Shown here: one piece after another, positions 29,501 to 41,500 of the stretch
Layout: every line of letters begins with the position of its first letter
Numbering within the stretch: the stretch's first letter is position 1
Origin: Burkholderia humptydooensis
GTDB lineage: Bacteria; Pseudomonadota; Gammaproteobacteria; Burkholderiales; Burkholderiaceae
Length of the DNA: 64,000 bases
Assembly: GCF_001513745.1 (NCBI RefSeq)
Contig: NZ_CP013382.1
Coordinates: forward strand, 558,001 to 622,000
Direction of reading: 5' to 3'
Position numbers and translations under genes: made by a program
The notes under the pieces: model-generated
Databases searched by the model: none
Told to the model about the DNA's origin: nothing
What the model saw: only the letters and a program-made list of their open reading frames with translations

Positions 29501-32500
29501 GGCTTCAGCGGCACCAATGCGCATGCGGTGATCGCCGAGGCGCCGCCCGTCGCAGCCGAGGGCCGGCGGCTCGCGCGCGGCGAGCCCGAACTGCTCGTGC
29601 TGTCGGCGCAGACGCGCGAACAGCTCGACCGGCAACTGGCGCGGATGGCCGAGTTCTTGTCCGGCGAGGCCGCACGCGACCTGTCGCTCTCCGACATCGC
29701 CTTCACGCTGGCCGTCGGGCGGCGGCGGATGCGCTATCGCTGGGCCTGCGTCGCGAGCCGCGTCGAGGACTTCATCGCGCATTGCCGTGCCGGCGTGCCG
29801 GCGTCGCCGTCGTCTTCGGGGCCGGTGTTCCACGGCGACGCCAACGCGTCGTTGTCGCCGCGCGACGCCGACGAAGGCGCGCCAGCCGATCCCGCCGCGC
29901 AGGCTTGCCACTTCGTGGCGGGCGGCCGGCTCGATCCGGCGCGCTGGGCGGGCCGCGGTTGTTGCCGCGTGCGCCTGCCCGTCTATCCGTTCGCGTGCGA
30001 ATCGTACTGGGTCGAGATGCCCGCGCCGGCGCGCAATCCCTGGCCGCCGCTCGAGGCGGGCGAGGCGGGCGAGGCGGACGGTGTCACGCGGCGTTTCTCG
30101 CGTCGTCTCGACGGCAGCGAGCCGTTCCTGCGCGACCATCGCGTGCACGGCGAGCCCTGGCTGCCTGCCGTCGTCTATTGGGAAATGACGCGCTGGTCGG
30201 TCCGCCAGGCCGCGCCCGACGCGCCCGCGACGGACCAGGTCGTGCTGCGCGACGTGATCTGGCGGCAGCCGTTGTCGCTCGGCGCCGGTCCGCGCATCGT
30301 CGAGGTTCGCCTCGATCGCGATGGCGTCGCGGCGTCGCGCTTTCGCTTCGCGATCGAGAGCCGGCCCGACGGCGCGAACGGCGCCGCGGCGGCGCTCACA
30401 CATTGCAGCGGCTTGGTCGAGATCGTGCGCACCGACGATGCCGGCGCTTCGTGCCTGCTCGATCCGGCTGCGTTCCGCCGTCAAGCCGAGGAACTCGATG
30501 TGGCCGATTGCTACCGCGCGTTTGCCGCGCTCGGCATCGAATTCGGCCCGAGCCATCGTGGCCTGAAGAAGCTCTACCGCTACCGTGGCCAGTTGCTCGC
30601 GCAGGTCGGCCGCGCGGGCATGGCCGGGATCGACGACGGATACCTGCTGTCGCCGACCATCACGGATGCCGCCCTGCAGGCCAACATCGGCAACGTGCTC
30701 GGCGCCGAGCCCGACGCGCTGCCGGTGCCGTACGCGATGGACAGTCTGACGATCGTCGACGCGCCGCGCGATCCGAGCTGGGTCTGGGTACGCCCCGGCC
30801 TCGACGGCGAGCGCGGCGCGGCCGGCACGCGCCACGACATCGAGGTGTTCGACGACGGTGGCCGACTGCTGCTCGCGATGCGCGGCTGCCGCTCGGCGCC
30901 GGCGCGGCGCCGCCGCGGCGCGACGCCGGCGCACCCGCTCGTGCATGCGGCGGCCGACGGCCCCGAGCCGCGCTATCGCAGCGAATTCGACGGCACCGAG
31001 TTCTTTCTCGACGGCCACCGGATCGCCGGCATGAAGGTGCTGCCGGCCGCGTGCTACCTCGAAATGGTGCGCTACGTGAATGCGCGCGCGAGTGCGCCCG
31101 GCGGCGTGCTGCGCGAACTCGTCTGGCTTGCGCCGTACCAGGTCCCTGACCTGGCGGACGGCGCGCGGCCCGCCCCCGTCACGACGTGGGTGGATGCGGG
31201 TGCCGAGCGGCGCTGCCGCGTCGCGAGCACGCGCGAGGGCGGCGAACAGGTCCTGCACTTCGTGGGGCGCTGGGAGCTGGCGCCGGATGCGGCGCTCGCC
31301 GCGGTCGACGTCGATGTCGACGCGATCGCGCGCCGCGCCACCGAGCGTCTCGACCATGACGCGCTGGCCGCGCTCGTCGAGGGAGCCTCGTCGTTCGGCG
31401 AGCCGTTCCGGGTGATGACGTGGCTGCGGCACGGCGTCGACGAGGCGCTGGCCGCGTACCGGCTGCCGGCCGGGCGCAGCGAGCCGTTCCATTGGCATCC
31501 GGGGATCCTGAGCGCGGCGTTCGGCGCCGTCGAGATGTGGATCGCGGCGCGCGGCGAGACCGGCGTACATCGTCTGCCGTACGGTATCGACAGCGTGACC
31601 GATTACGCACGGCCCGCCGACGCCGGCTATATCCACGTGCGCCGCGTGTCGGGCAAGGGCGCGAAGCTTGAACGCTACGACATCGATCTGCTCGATGCCG
31701 ACGGGCGGATCGCGACGGCGTTGCGCGGCTATTCGGTGCGGCCCTGGCTGCCGGGCGAGCGCCCGGACGCGACAGGCGCCGTTGAGCGCGCCGCCGTCCC
31801 GGTGACGACGGGCACGTCACGCTGGTGCGACGCGCCGCTGTCGGCCGCCGCGCCGGCACGCGCCGGCGCGGCCGTCGACAGGTTGTTCATTGCGCCGGAT
31901 CACGACGCGGCGCTGCACGCCTGGCTGCGCGAACTCGATCCGGCGGCGCGGCTGTGCCGGCTGCCGTGCGAGGCCGGCGCGGGCGATGACGACGGTCCGG
32001 CGCGCGCCCGCCGCATCGAGGACGCGTACCGGCAGGCCTTCGAGGCGATTCGCGCGATTGCGGATGCGGCAGGTGCGCGCGACGCGCACCTGCTCATGCT
32101 GATTCCCGATGCGTCGCACGATGACGTGATGCCGAGCCTGCAGGCGCTCGCCGCGACGGCCGCGCTCGAATACGGCCGCGTGGCGGCGAAGACCGTGCGC
32201 TACGCTGCGGCGGGCATTGCCGATGCGTCGGCCGTCGCCTATCGCGAGCGCTTGCGGGGCGAACTGCTGCACGTCGACGCGCACGAGCCGGAGGTGCGCG
32301 TCGCGCTCGATGGCGGGCGCCAGGCGCGCCGCGTCGCGACGGCCGCGCTGCCGGATCGGGCGGCGGCCGGCGAGCGCGGCGGCGGCGCGCTCGCCGTGCG
32401 TCCGCTCGAAGCGGGCGACGTGGTCTGGCTCGTCGGCGGGATGGGCGGCATCGGGCGACATGTGGCGCACGATCTGGCGCGGCGCGGGCTGCGCGTCACG

Positions 32501-35500
32501 ATCAGCGGGCGCCGTATCGATCCGGCGGGATGGGCGGCGTTCGCGGCGGCGGCCGGCGCGGCGCGCGCGCGGCTCGACACGCTCGCGGTCGACGTCGCGA
32601 ACCCGCGTGACGTGGAGCGCGCCGTGGCCGCGATCATGGCGAAGCACGGCCGCCTCGACGCCGTGATCCATGCCGCCGGCGTGATCGACGACGCCTACCT
32701 GCGGCACAGCAGCGCGGCCGACGCGGGGGCCGTGTTTGCATCGAAGCTGCACGGCGGCGCGAATCTCGACCATGCGACGCGCGACCTGGACCTGAAGTGC
32801 TTCGTGCTGTTCTCGTCGCTGTCGGCGCTGGGCAGCCCGGGGCAGGCCGCCTACGCGGTCGCCAACGCCTACCTCGGCCGGCTGGCCGTGCGCCGCAATC
32901 GCGAAGCGCTCGCGGGGACGCGGCGCGGCCGCAGTTTCGCGATCGGCTGGCCGCTCTGGCTCGACGGCGGCATGGCGATGGCGCCGGCCCGGCGCGCAAT
33001 GATGCGCGAGCGAACCGGACTCGACGCGCTGACGACGGCACAGGGTCTCGCGGTGCTCGATGCCGTGCTGAACGCGTGCCCGGTCGCGACGCCGGAGGAC
33101 AGCGTGCTGCTGGTCGCGTCGGGCGTCGATCGCAGCCGCATCGTGCGCGCGCTCGACGCTCGCTTCGCCTTGGCCGCGGCCGACGCCGGGACTGCCGCAG
33201 GGCGAGCGGCGCGGGAACCCGCCGACGTCGATTTCGCGGCCCGCGGAGCTTGCGCCGGTTCCACCCGCGATTCGGCGCCGGAGCCGACGCAGCTTCGTGC
33301 GGCCGTGCTCGACGCGCTGAGGGCGACCGTCGCCGCGCAACAAGCCATCGACGCCGCCAAGATCGACGACGGCGCGCTGTTCCTCGATCTCGGCTACGAC
33401 TCGATCAGCCTGATCGGCCTCGCACAGGATCTCGGCGCGCGGATCGGCTTGACTCTGCAGCCGACGTTGTTCTTCGAATACCCGGTGCTCGGCGCGGTCG
33501 CCGACCATCTCGTCGAGACGCAGTTCGACCGGTTGGCCGCGCATCTCGGCGGCCGGCCGGCGCAAGCCGAAGTCGCGGCGGATGTCTCGCCGGCGAGCGA
33601 TTCGGTGCGGGCGGCGAAGCCCGACGCCGACCCGCAGCCGCCGTTACTCGACGCGCTGCTGGCGATCGTCGCCGAGCGTTGCGGCAACAGCGCGCGGGCC
33701 GTCGCGGCCGACAGCAGCGTTCAACGGCTCGGCCTCGCCTCGCTCGACATCATCGCGCTCGCCGCGATGCTGAGCGATGCGCTGTCGATCAATGTGCGGC
33801 CGACGCTGTTCTACGAATGCGCAGATCTTCGCGCGCTGGCCGAGCAACTCGCGCACGCCCGTCCGGACCTGCCGCCCGAAACGCTGGCCGCGCTCATCGC
33901 TCGCCCGGCACGCCCGGCGCAGGCCGCCGGAGCGGCGGCATCCGTCGAACCCGGGCCGCGGACCGGCGCGGCCACGCCACGGGAGCACATCGCCGTGATC
34001 GGCATGAGCTGCCGCTTCCCCGGCTCGAATACGCCCGGCGAATTCTGGCGCAACCTGGTCGACAATCGCGACCTGATCGGTCATGTGGCGGGGCTGCGCG
34101 CCACGTCGTCGAGCGGGGCGGCCGCACCGCTCGAAGGGGGCTTCGTCGACGATATCGAGCGCTTCGATCCGCAATTTTTCGGCTTGACGCCGATGGAGGC
34201 GGAGTTCATGGACCCGCAGTTCCGTCAGTTCCTGCAATGCGCATGGCGCGCCGTCGAGGATGCAGGCTATCGGATCGGCGATCTGGCGAAGCGGCGCGTC
34301 GGCGTGTTCGTCGGCGTGACGACGAGCGACTACCGCGATCTGTGGCTGAGCCGGATCGGCGCCGAATCGGCGGGCCATCTCGGCCTTGCGCACTTCATGA
34401 TCGCGAACCGCGTGTCCTACCAATTGGACTTGCGCGGCCCGAGCGAGGTGATCGACACCGCGTGCTCGAGCTCGCTCGTCGCGATCCACCGCGCCTGCGA
34501 GAGCCTTGCCGGCGGCAATTGCGAGATCGCGATCGTCGGCGGCGTCAACGTGATCGCGAACCCGGCCGTTACCGAGGCGGCGGCGGCGGCCGGCATGCTG
34601 AGCCCGGACGGGCGCTGCAAGACGTTCGATCGCAGCGCCGACGGCTTTGGCCGCGGCGAGGGCGTCGGCGTCGTCGTGCTCAGGCGCGCGGCCGAGGCGA
34701 TCGCCGCCGGCGATCATCTCGACGCCGTGATCGTCGCGAGCGGCGAGAACCACGGCGGGCGCGCGAGCTCGCCGTCGGCGCCCAACCCCGACGCGCAGCG
34801 CGAACTGATCGTCGATACCTACCGGCGCGGGGGCATCGATCCCGCCAGCGTCGGCTACATCGAGGCGCACGGCACCGGCACGGCGCTCGGCGACCCGATC
34901 GAGATCAAGGCGCTGGTGCGCGCGTTCGCCGAATTGGCCGAGGGCCGGCCCTGCGCGGCGCCACATTGCGCGATCGGCTCGGTCAAGGCGAACATCGGTC
35001 ATCTCGAGGCCGCCGCCGGCATTTCCGCGTTCATCAAGACCGTGCTGATGCTCCGGCACGGCCGGATTCCCGGCAATCCGCACCTGAAGCAGCCGAATCC
35101 GTATCTCGAGCTCGCCGGCAGCCCGTTCGAGCTGGTCCGCGAGACGCGCGACTGGCCCGCGTCGCGCCGGCGCGCCGGCGTCAGCAGCTTCGGGCTGGGC
35201 GGCTCGAACGCGCACATCGTGCTCGACGCGGCCGACGCCTACCTGCCGGCGGCCGCGCGCGGTGCCTCACGGTCTGTGCCGGGCCCGGTTGCGATCGGGC
35301 TGTCCGCGCGGCGGCCGGCGGAACTCGATGCGATCGTTCACGCGCTGCACGGCTGGCTGTCGTCGACGACGGCCGCCATGCCGTCGCTGCAGGATCTCGC
35401 GTTCACGCTCGATCGCGGCCGCGACGCACATCCGTGCCGGCTCGCGTTCGTCGCAGCCGATCTCGACGAAGTGCGGCGCAAGCTGGCGCGCGCCGGCGCG

Positions 35501-38500
35501 GGCGGCGACGCGGCGGCGCTGGCCGCGCACGGCATCGCCGTCGGCCATGCCGGCGCCGCGCGTCACGAGGCCGAACTTGCCGCCGCCTATCGCAGCCTTG
35601 GCGGCTTCGCAGCCGAGGTGCCGCGCGAGCTGGATGCGTGGGCGCACGGCGAGATCGACACCTGGCGCGGCGCGCTCGCCGCGCAGGGCCGGCGGATCAG
35701 CCTGCCGACCTATCCGTTTGCCGGCAAGCCTTACTGGCTGCCCGACGCGCAGCCGACGGCGGCCGAGGGGGCCGCCCGTGTCGACGCCGGCGCCGCGCCG
35801 GCCACGCTGCATCCGCTGCTGCACCGCGAACTGCCGGCCGAGGCGGGTGCGCGGCGTTTTGCCGCCACCTTCAGCGGCGACGAGTTTTTCCTGGCCGATC
35901 ACCGCGTGCGGGGGCAGCGACTGCTGCCCGGCGTCGCGAGTCTCGAAATGGCGCTGGCGGCGGCCTGCTTCGCTGCCGGCGAGACCGGCGAGCACGGTGA
36001 AAGCGGTGCCGTGCTGCGCAACGTCGTCTGGTCGCGGCCGCTCGTTTGGGACGCGGCGCGTCCGGGCGTGGTGATGAACCTGTCGGCCGGGAGCGCCGCG
36101 CGCGCGTGGCGCTTCAGCTTCGGCACCGGCACCGGCACCGGCGACGACGCCTGCGGCGAGGGCGAGATCGCGCTGACCGGGCCGCTGCCCGCGCGCGCGC
36201 TCGACCTCGAGCGGATGCGCGGCGAGCGGGACGGCACGCGCATGCCGGCCGAGGCCTGCTACCGGCGCTATCGCGAGGTCGGCATCGAGTATGGGCCCGG
36301 CCATCGCGGGCTCGAAAGGCTTTATCTCGGTCGCGACGACGTGCTGGCCGAACTGGTGCTGCCGGCCGGGCTCGCGGACGGCGCCGGCGCGTTCCGGTTG
36401 CATCCCGGGCTGCTCGACGCCGCCTGGCAGGCCGTGATCGGTCTCGCGACCGATCGCGGCCCGCGCGAGGCGAGCCTGCCGTTCGCGCTCGACGAAATGC
36501 GAATCGTGCGGCCGCCGCGTGCGTCGCGGCTGTGGGCGTGGATTCGTCCGGGCCGCGACGGCGAAGCGAGCGTCGACATGGATATCGCGCTGCCCGACGG
36601 GCGCATCGCGATCGAGCTGCGCGGGCTTCACACGCGCAAGCAACCCGCACCGGCGCCGCGCGAACTCGCGGCCGCGTGCGCGGACGGCCTGCTGCCCGTC
36701 GGCGAGGTCACGCTGAGCCCGGTCTGGGAGCCGCTGCCCGTGACGGCGCACGATGCGGCATGGCCGGCCGGACCCGGCGAGCTGTGGGTGTTCGGCGGCG
36801 ACGACGCGGTGCGCGCCGCGCTGGGCGGCACGCGCGCCGTCGTCTGCTTCGACGGCCTCGACGGCCCGGAAGACGCATTGCACCGCGTCTTGCGCTCGCG
36901 TAAGGGGACGGCGGCCGCGCCGCATCTGCTCTGGATCAGCGCCGGCGGCGACGATCCGGGCCTCGATCCCGACGCGCTGGTCGCGCGCCAATCGCGCGGC
37001 ATCCTGCCGCTGTTCCGGCTGCTCGGCACGCTGATCAACGCCGGATTCGACAGCGCGCCGCTCGCGCTGACGGTGGTCACGCGCAACCTGCACGCGCTCG
37101 GCGGCGGTCACACCGACGTGTCCGATGCCGGCATCGTCGGTCTCGCGGGCGCGGTGGCGCACGAGTATCCGCACTGGACGGTGCGGCACTGGGACATCGA
37201 TGCGCCGGCCGGCGACGATGGCCGTTTCTTCGGCGGGCTGGACGCGCATCTGGCGGCGACGGCGGATGCCGACGGCGACGTGCGCGTGCATCGCGACGGC
37301 CGCTGGTATCGCCAGCGTCTCGCGCGCGTCGTCGATGAGGGCAGCGCCGAGCCGGCGTATCGCGAAGGCGGCGTCTATCTGGTGATCGGCGGTGCGGGCG
37401 GGCTGGGCCGCACCTGGTCGCGCCGCATGATCGAGCGTTTCGGCGCGCAGATCGTCTGGCTCGGCCGGCGCGCGCCGAACGACGAGATCCGCGCGCATCT
37501 CGGCGCGCTCTCGGCGCTCGGGCGCGGCGGCGTCACCTATTTGCAGGCGGACGCGGCCGACCCCGTTGCGCTGAAGCGCGCTCACGCCGAGATCGTCGAG
37601 CGTTTCGGCGGGCTGCACGGCATCGTGCACGCGCCGATCGTGCTGGCCGATCGCTCGCTCGCGCAGATGGACGAGGCGCAATTCCGCCTCGGCTATGACG
37701 CCAAGCTGAAGACGTGCGTGAATCTGTACCCGCTGTTCGCGCGCGAACCGCTCGACTTCGTGCTGTTCTTCTCGTCGCTGAACGCGTTCTCGCGCTCGGC
37801 CGGACAGAGCAACTACGTGGCCGGCTGCACCTTTGCCGATGGCTACGCGCGCAAGCTGGGCACGCTGCTGGACTGCGACGTCAAGGTGATCAACTGGGGC
37901 TACTGGGGCGACGTCGGCATCGTGGCCGGCGGGCGTCACCGCGAGCGCGCGCTGGCCTCGGGTCTCGATTCGATCGGCGCCGAGGACGGTCTGCGCGCGG
38001 TGGACGCACTGCTCGCGCGGCCCGGCGTGCAGGTCGCTTACGTGAAGACGGCCCGGCCGATCGCTGCGCGCCATTACGATCCGGCCACGGTGATTCGCCG
38101 CTATCCGCGCACGATTCCGGCCGTCGCGGCCGGGCGGCTCGCGCCGCGCGCGACGCCCGCGGCCGATCTCGATGCGCTGAGCCGCGAGACGCTGACGTTC
38201 CGGCGCCGCGCCGGCGCGCTCGTCGAGCGGCTGATGCTGGCGACGCTGCAGCAGGCCTCGCTCGCTCCCACGAGCGGCGCAAGCGTCCCGGCAAGCCGTT
38301 TCGACGCGCAACTGCGCGCCTGCGCGCCGCCGCATGCCGAGGTCTATGCGAAGTGGCTTGCGCAGAGCCATCGGCTGCTCGTCGCGGCCGGTCATCTGGC
38401 CGCCGACGGCGACAGGCTGTCGTGCCGCGCGCCGGAGGACTCGCTCGACGCGCTATGGCAGGACTGGCGCCGGCTCGCCGACGAGCATGAGCGCAGCCCC

Positions 38501-41500
38501 GGCTGTGTCGCGCAGCTTGAACTGCTCGAATCGTGCCTGCGCGCGCTGGGCGAGATCCTGCGCGGCCGCGTCGCCGCGACCGATGTGATGTTTCCGGACG
38601 GCGGCATGTCGCGCGTCGAACGCATCTACCGGAACAACCCGGTGTCCGACCATTTCAACGCGGTGCAGAGCGAGGTGATTGCCGCCTATGTCGAGGCGCG
38701 GGTGAGGATGCAGCCGGATGTGCAACTGCGCCTGCTCGAGATCGGCGCGGGCACGGGCGGCTCGACGGACGGCCTGCTGCGCCGGCTCGAACCGTGGCGC
38801 GCGAATATCGCCGAGTACGGCTACACGGATGTCTCGAAGGCCTTCCTGATTCATGGCGAGACGCGCTATGGCGAGCGTCATCCGTACCTGAGGACGCGGC
38901 GCTTCGACATTGAGCAGGCGCCGGCGGCACAGGGCATCGGCGAGGATCGCTACGACGTGGTGCTCGCGACCAATGTGCTGCACGCGACTGCGTCGATGCG
39001 CGACACCCTGCGTCATCTGAAGGCGACGCTGCACCGCTTCGGCATCGCGGTCGTCAACGAGGTCAGCGAGGTGAACGTCCTCGGCCATGTCACGTTCGGC
39101 CTGCTGCCGGGCTGGTGGCTCAGCGCCGATCCCGAGCTGCGGATTTCCGGCGGCCCCGCGCTGTCGCCCGATACCTGGGCCTCGCTCGGCGCGGCCGAGG
39201 GGCTGCGCGCACTGGCGTTCCCCGCGCGCGAACAGCATGCGCTGGGGCAGCAGGTCATCGTGTTTGAGAGCGACGGCGTGGTGCGCGTGACGCAGCCGGC
39301 AGCCGCGTCACGCGATGCGGCTGCGTCTGAAACGCAGCCGGCGCTCGCCGCGTTTGGCGAACCGGCGCCGCGCGCGCACGCTCCGGACGACGCGGCGTCG
39401 CCGCCGTCGGACGGCGCGCTGTTCGACGCCGCGCTTGCGTTCGTGCAGCGGCTCGTCGCAGACACGCTGAAGCTCGACGCCGACGAACTGACGCCCGACG
39501 AGCATTTCCAGGCGCTCGGACTCGACTCGATCCTTGTCGTGCAATTGACGAAGCAGTTGCGCGGCTATTTCGACGACGTCACGAGCCCGCTGCTGTTCCG
39601 GGTCTCGACGGTCCGCGCGCTGACCGAGCATCTGCTGCGCACCGAACGGGACAAGCTGCTCGGACACGTGCGGGGCGCCGCGCCACCCGCTCGGGTTCCG
39701 GCTCACGCCGCGGGTTCGGCCGCCGGCGCCGCGGTCGAACCCGGCGAGCGCCGCGCCGCCGTCCCGGCGGCCGCGGACGACGGCATCGCGGACACCGACG
39801 TCGCGATCATCGGCATGAGCGGCCGGTTTCCGCGCGCGCCCGACCTCGCGGCATTCTGGCGCAATCTGCGCGACGGCGTGAACTGCATCGGCGAAGTCCC
39901 GCCGTCGCGCTGGCGCTGGCAGGACTACTACGATCCCGAGCCGGGCAAGGCGGGGAAAATCTATACGCGCTGGGGTGGTTTCCTCGACGGCATCGACCGT
40001 TTCGATTCGCTGTTTTTCCGGATTTCGCCGAAGGACGCGGAAAAGATGGATCCGCAGGAACGCCTGTTCCTCGAGGAGGCGTACCGCGCGATCGAGGATG
40101 CCGGCTACACGCCGCACGGCCTCAGCGAGGCGGGCAGCGTCGGCGTGTTCGTCGGCGCGATGAACGGCGCCTACAACGCGCAGCCGAACTTCTGGTCGAT
40201 CGCCAACCGGGTTTCGTACTGCTTCGATCTGTCCGGGCCGAGCATGGCGATCGATACCGCCTGCTCGTCGTCGCTGACGGCGCTGCACACGGCGCTCGAA
40301 AGCCTGCAATGTGGTTCGTGCGACGTTGCGATCGTCGGCGGGGTCAGCCTGATCGTCGATCCGGTCCAGTACCAGGGGCTGTGCGCGATGACGATGCTCT
40401 CGCCCGGCGATCGCTGCAAGGCGTTCGGCGCCGGCGCGGACGGCTTCGTCGACGGCGAAGGCGTCGGCGCGTTCGTGATCAAGCCGCTGCGCAAGGCGCT
40501 CGCCGACGGCGACGCGATCCACGGCGTGTTGAAGGGCAGCGCGATCAACGCGGGGGGCAAGACGCTCGGCTACACCGTGCCGAGTCCGGTCCGGCAATCG
40601 GACACTTTGCGCCGCGCGCTGGAACGTGCCGGCGTGACGCCAGCCGAGATCGGCTACATCGAGGCGCACGGCACCGGCACGGCGCTCGGCGATCCGATCG
40701 AGATCGCGGCGCTTACCGACGTGTTCGGCGGCGAGCAGGGCGGCACGGGCGCATCGTGCGCGATCGGTTCGGTGAAGTCGAACATCGGCCACCTGGAGAG
40801 CGCGGCCGGCTTCGCCGGCGTCGCAAAGGTGCTGTTGCAGTTGCGACATCGCCAACTGGTCCCGTCGCTGCATGCGGCCGAGGGCAATCCGGAGATCGAT
40901 TTCGGCCGCACACCGTTGCGTGTGCAGCAGCAGCTCGCCGACTGGGCGCCGCGCGTGTCGCGCAGCGGCCGGCCGGTGCGCATCGCGGGCGTGTCGTCGT
41001 TCGGCGCCGGCGGCGCGAATGCGCACGTGATCGTGACCGAGGCACCCACGCGCCGCGACGTCCCGGCGCCGCGCGCGAAGGGGCCCGCGATCCTCGTGCT
41101 GTCGGCTCGCAGCGCCGATCGCCTGCATCGGAAGGTGGCCGATCTCGTGCATCACCTCGAGATGGACGGCGCCGGCGTGTCGCTCACCGATCTGGCGTTC
41201 ACGCTGCAAACCGGGCGTGAGCCGATGTCGTGGCGTGCCGCCTGGGTCGCCGACAGCGTCGAGGCGGCGCTCGACCAGTTGCGCGCCTGGCTCTCGCGCG
41301 AGGATGCGGCCGGCGCCGACACCAGTGCGCGCGGCTTGCGCGGCGCGGCGCAGGCCGACGTCGATGCGCGGCGCCTGCTCGAGCGGGACGATCCGGCCGC
41401 GCTCGCGCGCGCCTGGCGCGACGGCGCGCAGGTCGATTGGGCGCGTCTGTACGACGGCGCGGCCGCGCGGCCGCGCCGGGTCCATCTTCCGACCTATCCG

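Noticed and set aside
4088..31636. Very long minus-strand open frames (e.g. 7130-14668, 23390-31636, 4088-7114)
   Set aside because: They lie exactly opposite recognisable PKS domains. Their translations are Arg/Ala-rich and without family motifs, a normal side effect of high-GC codon bias on the other strand.
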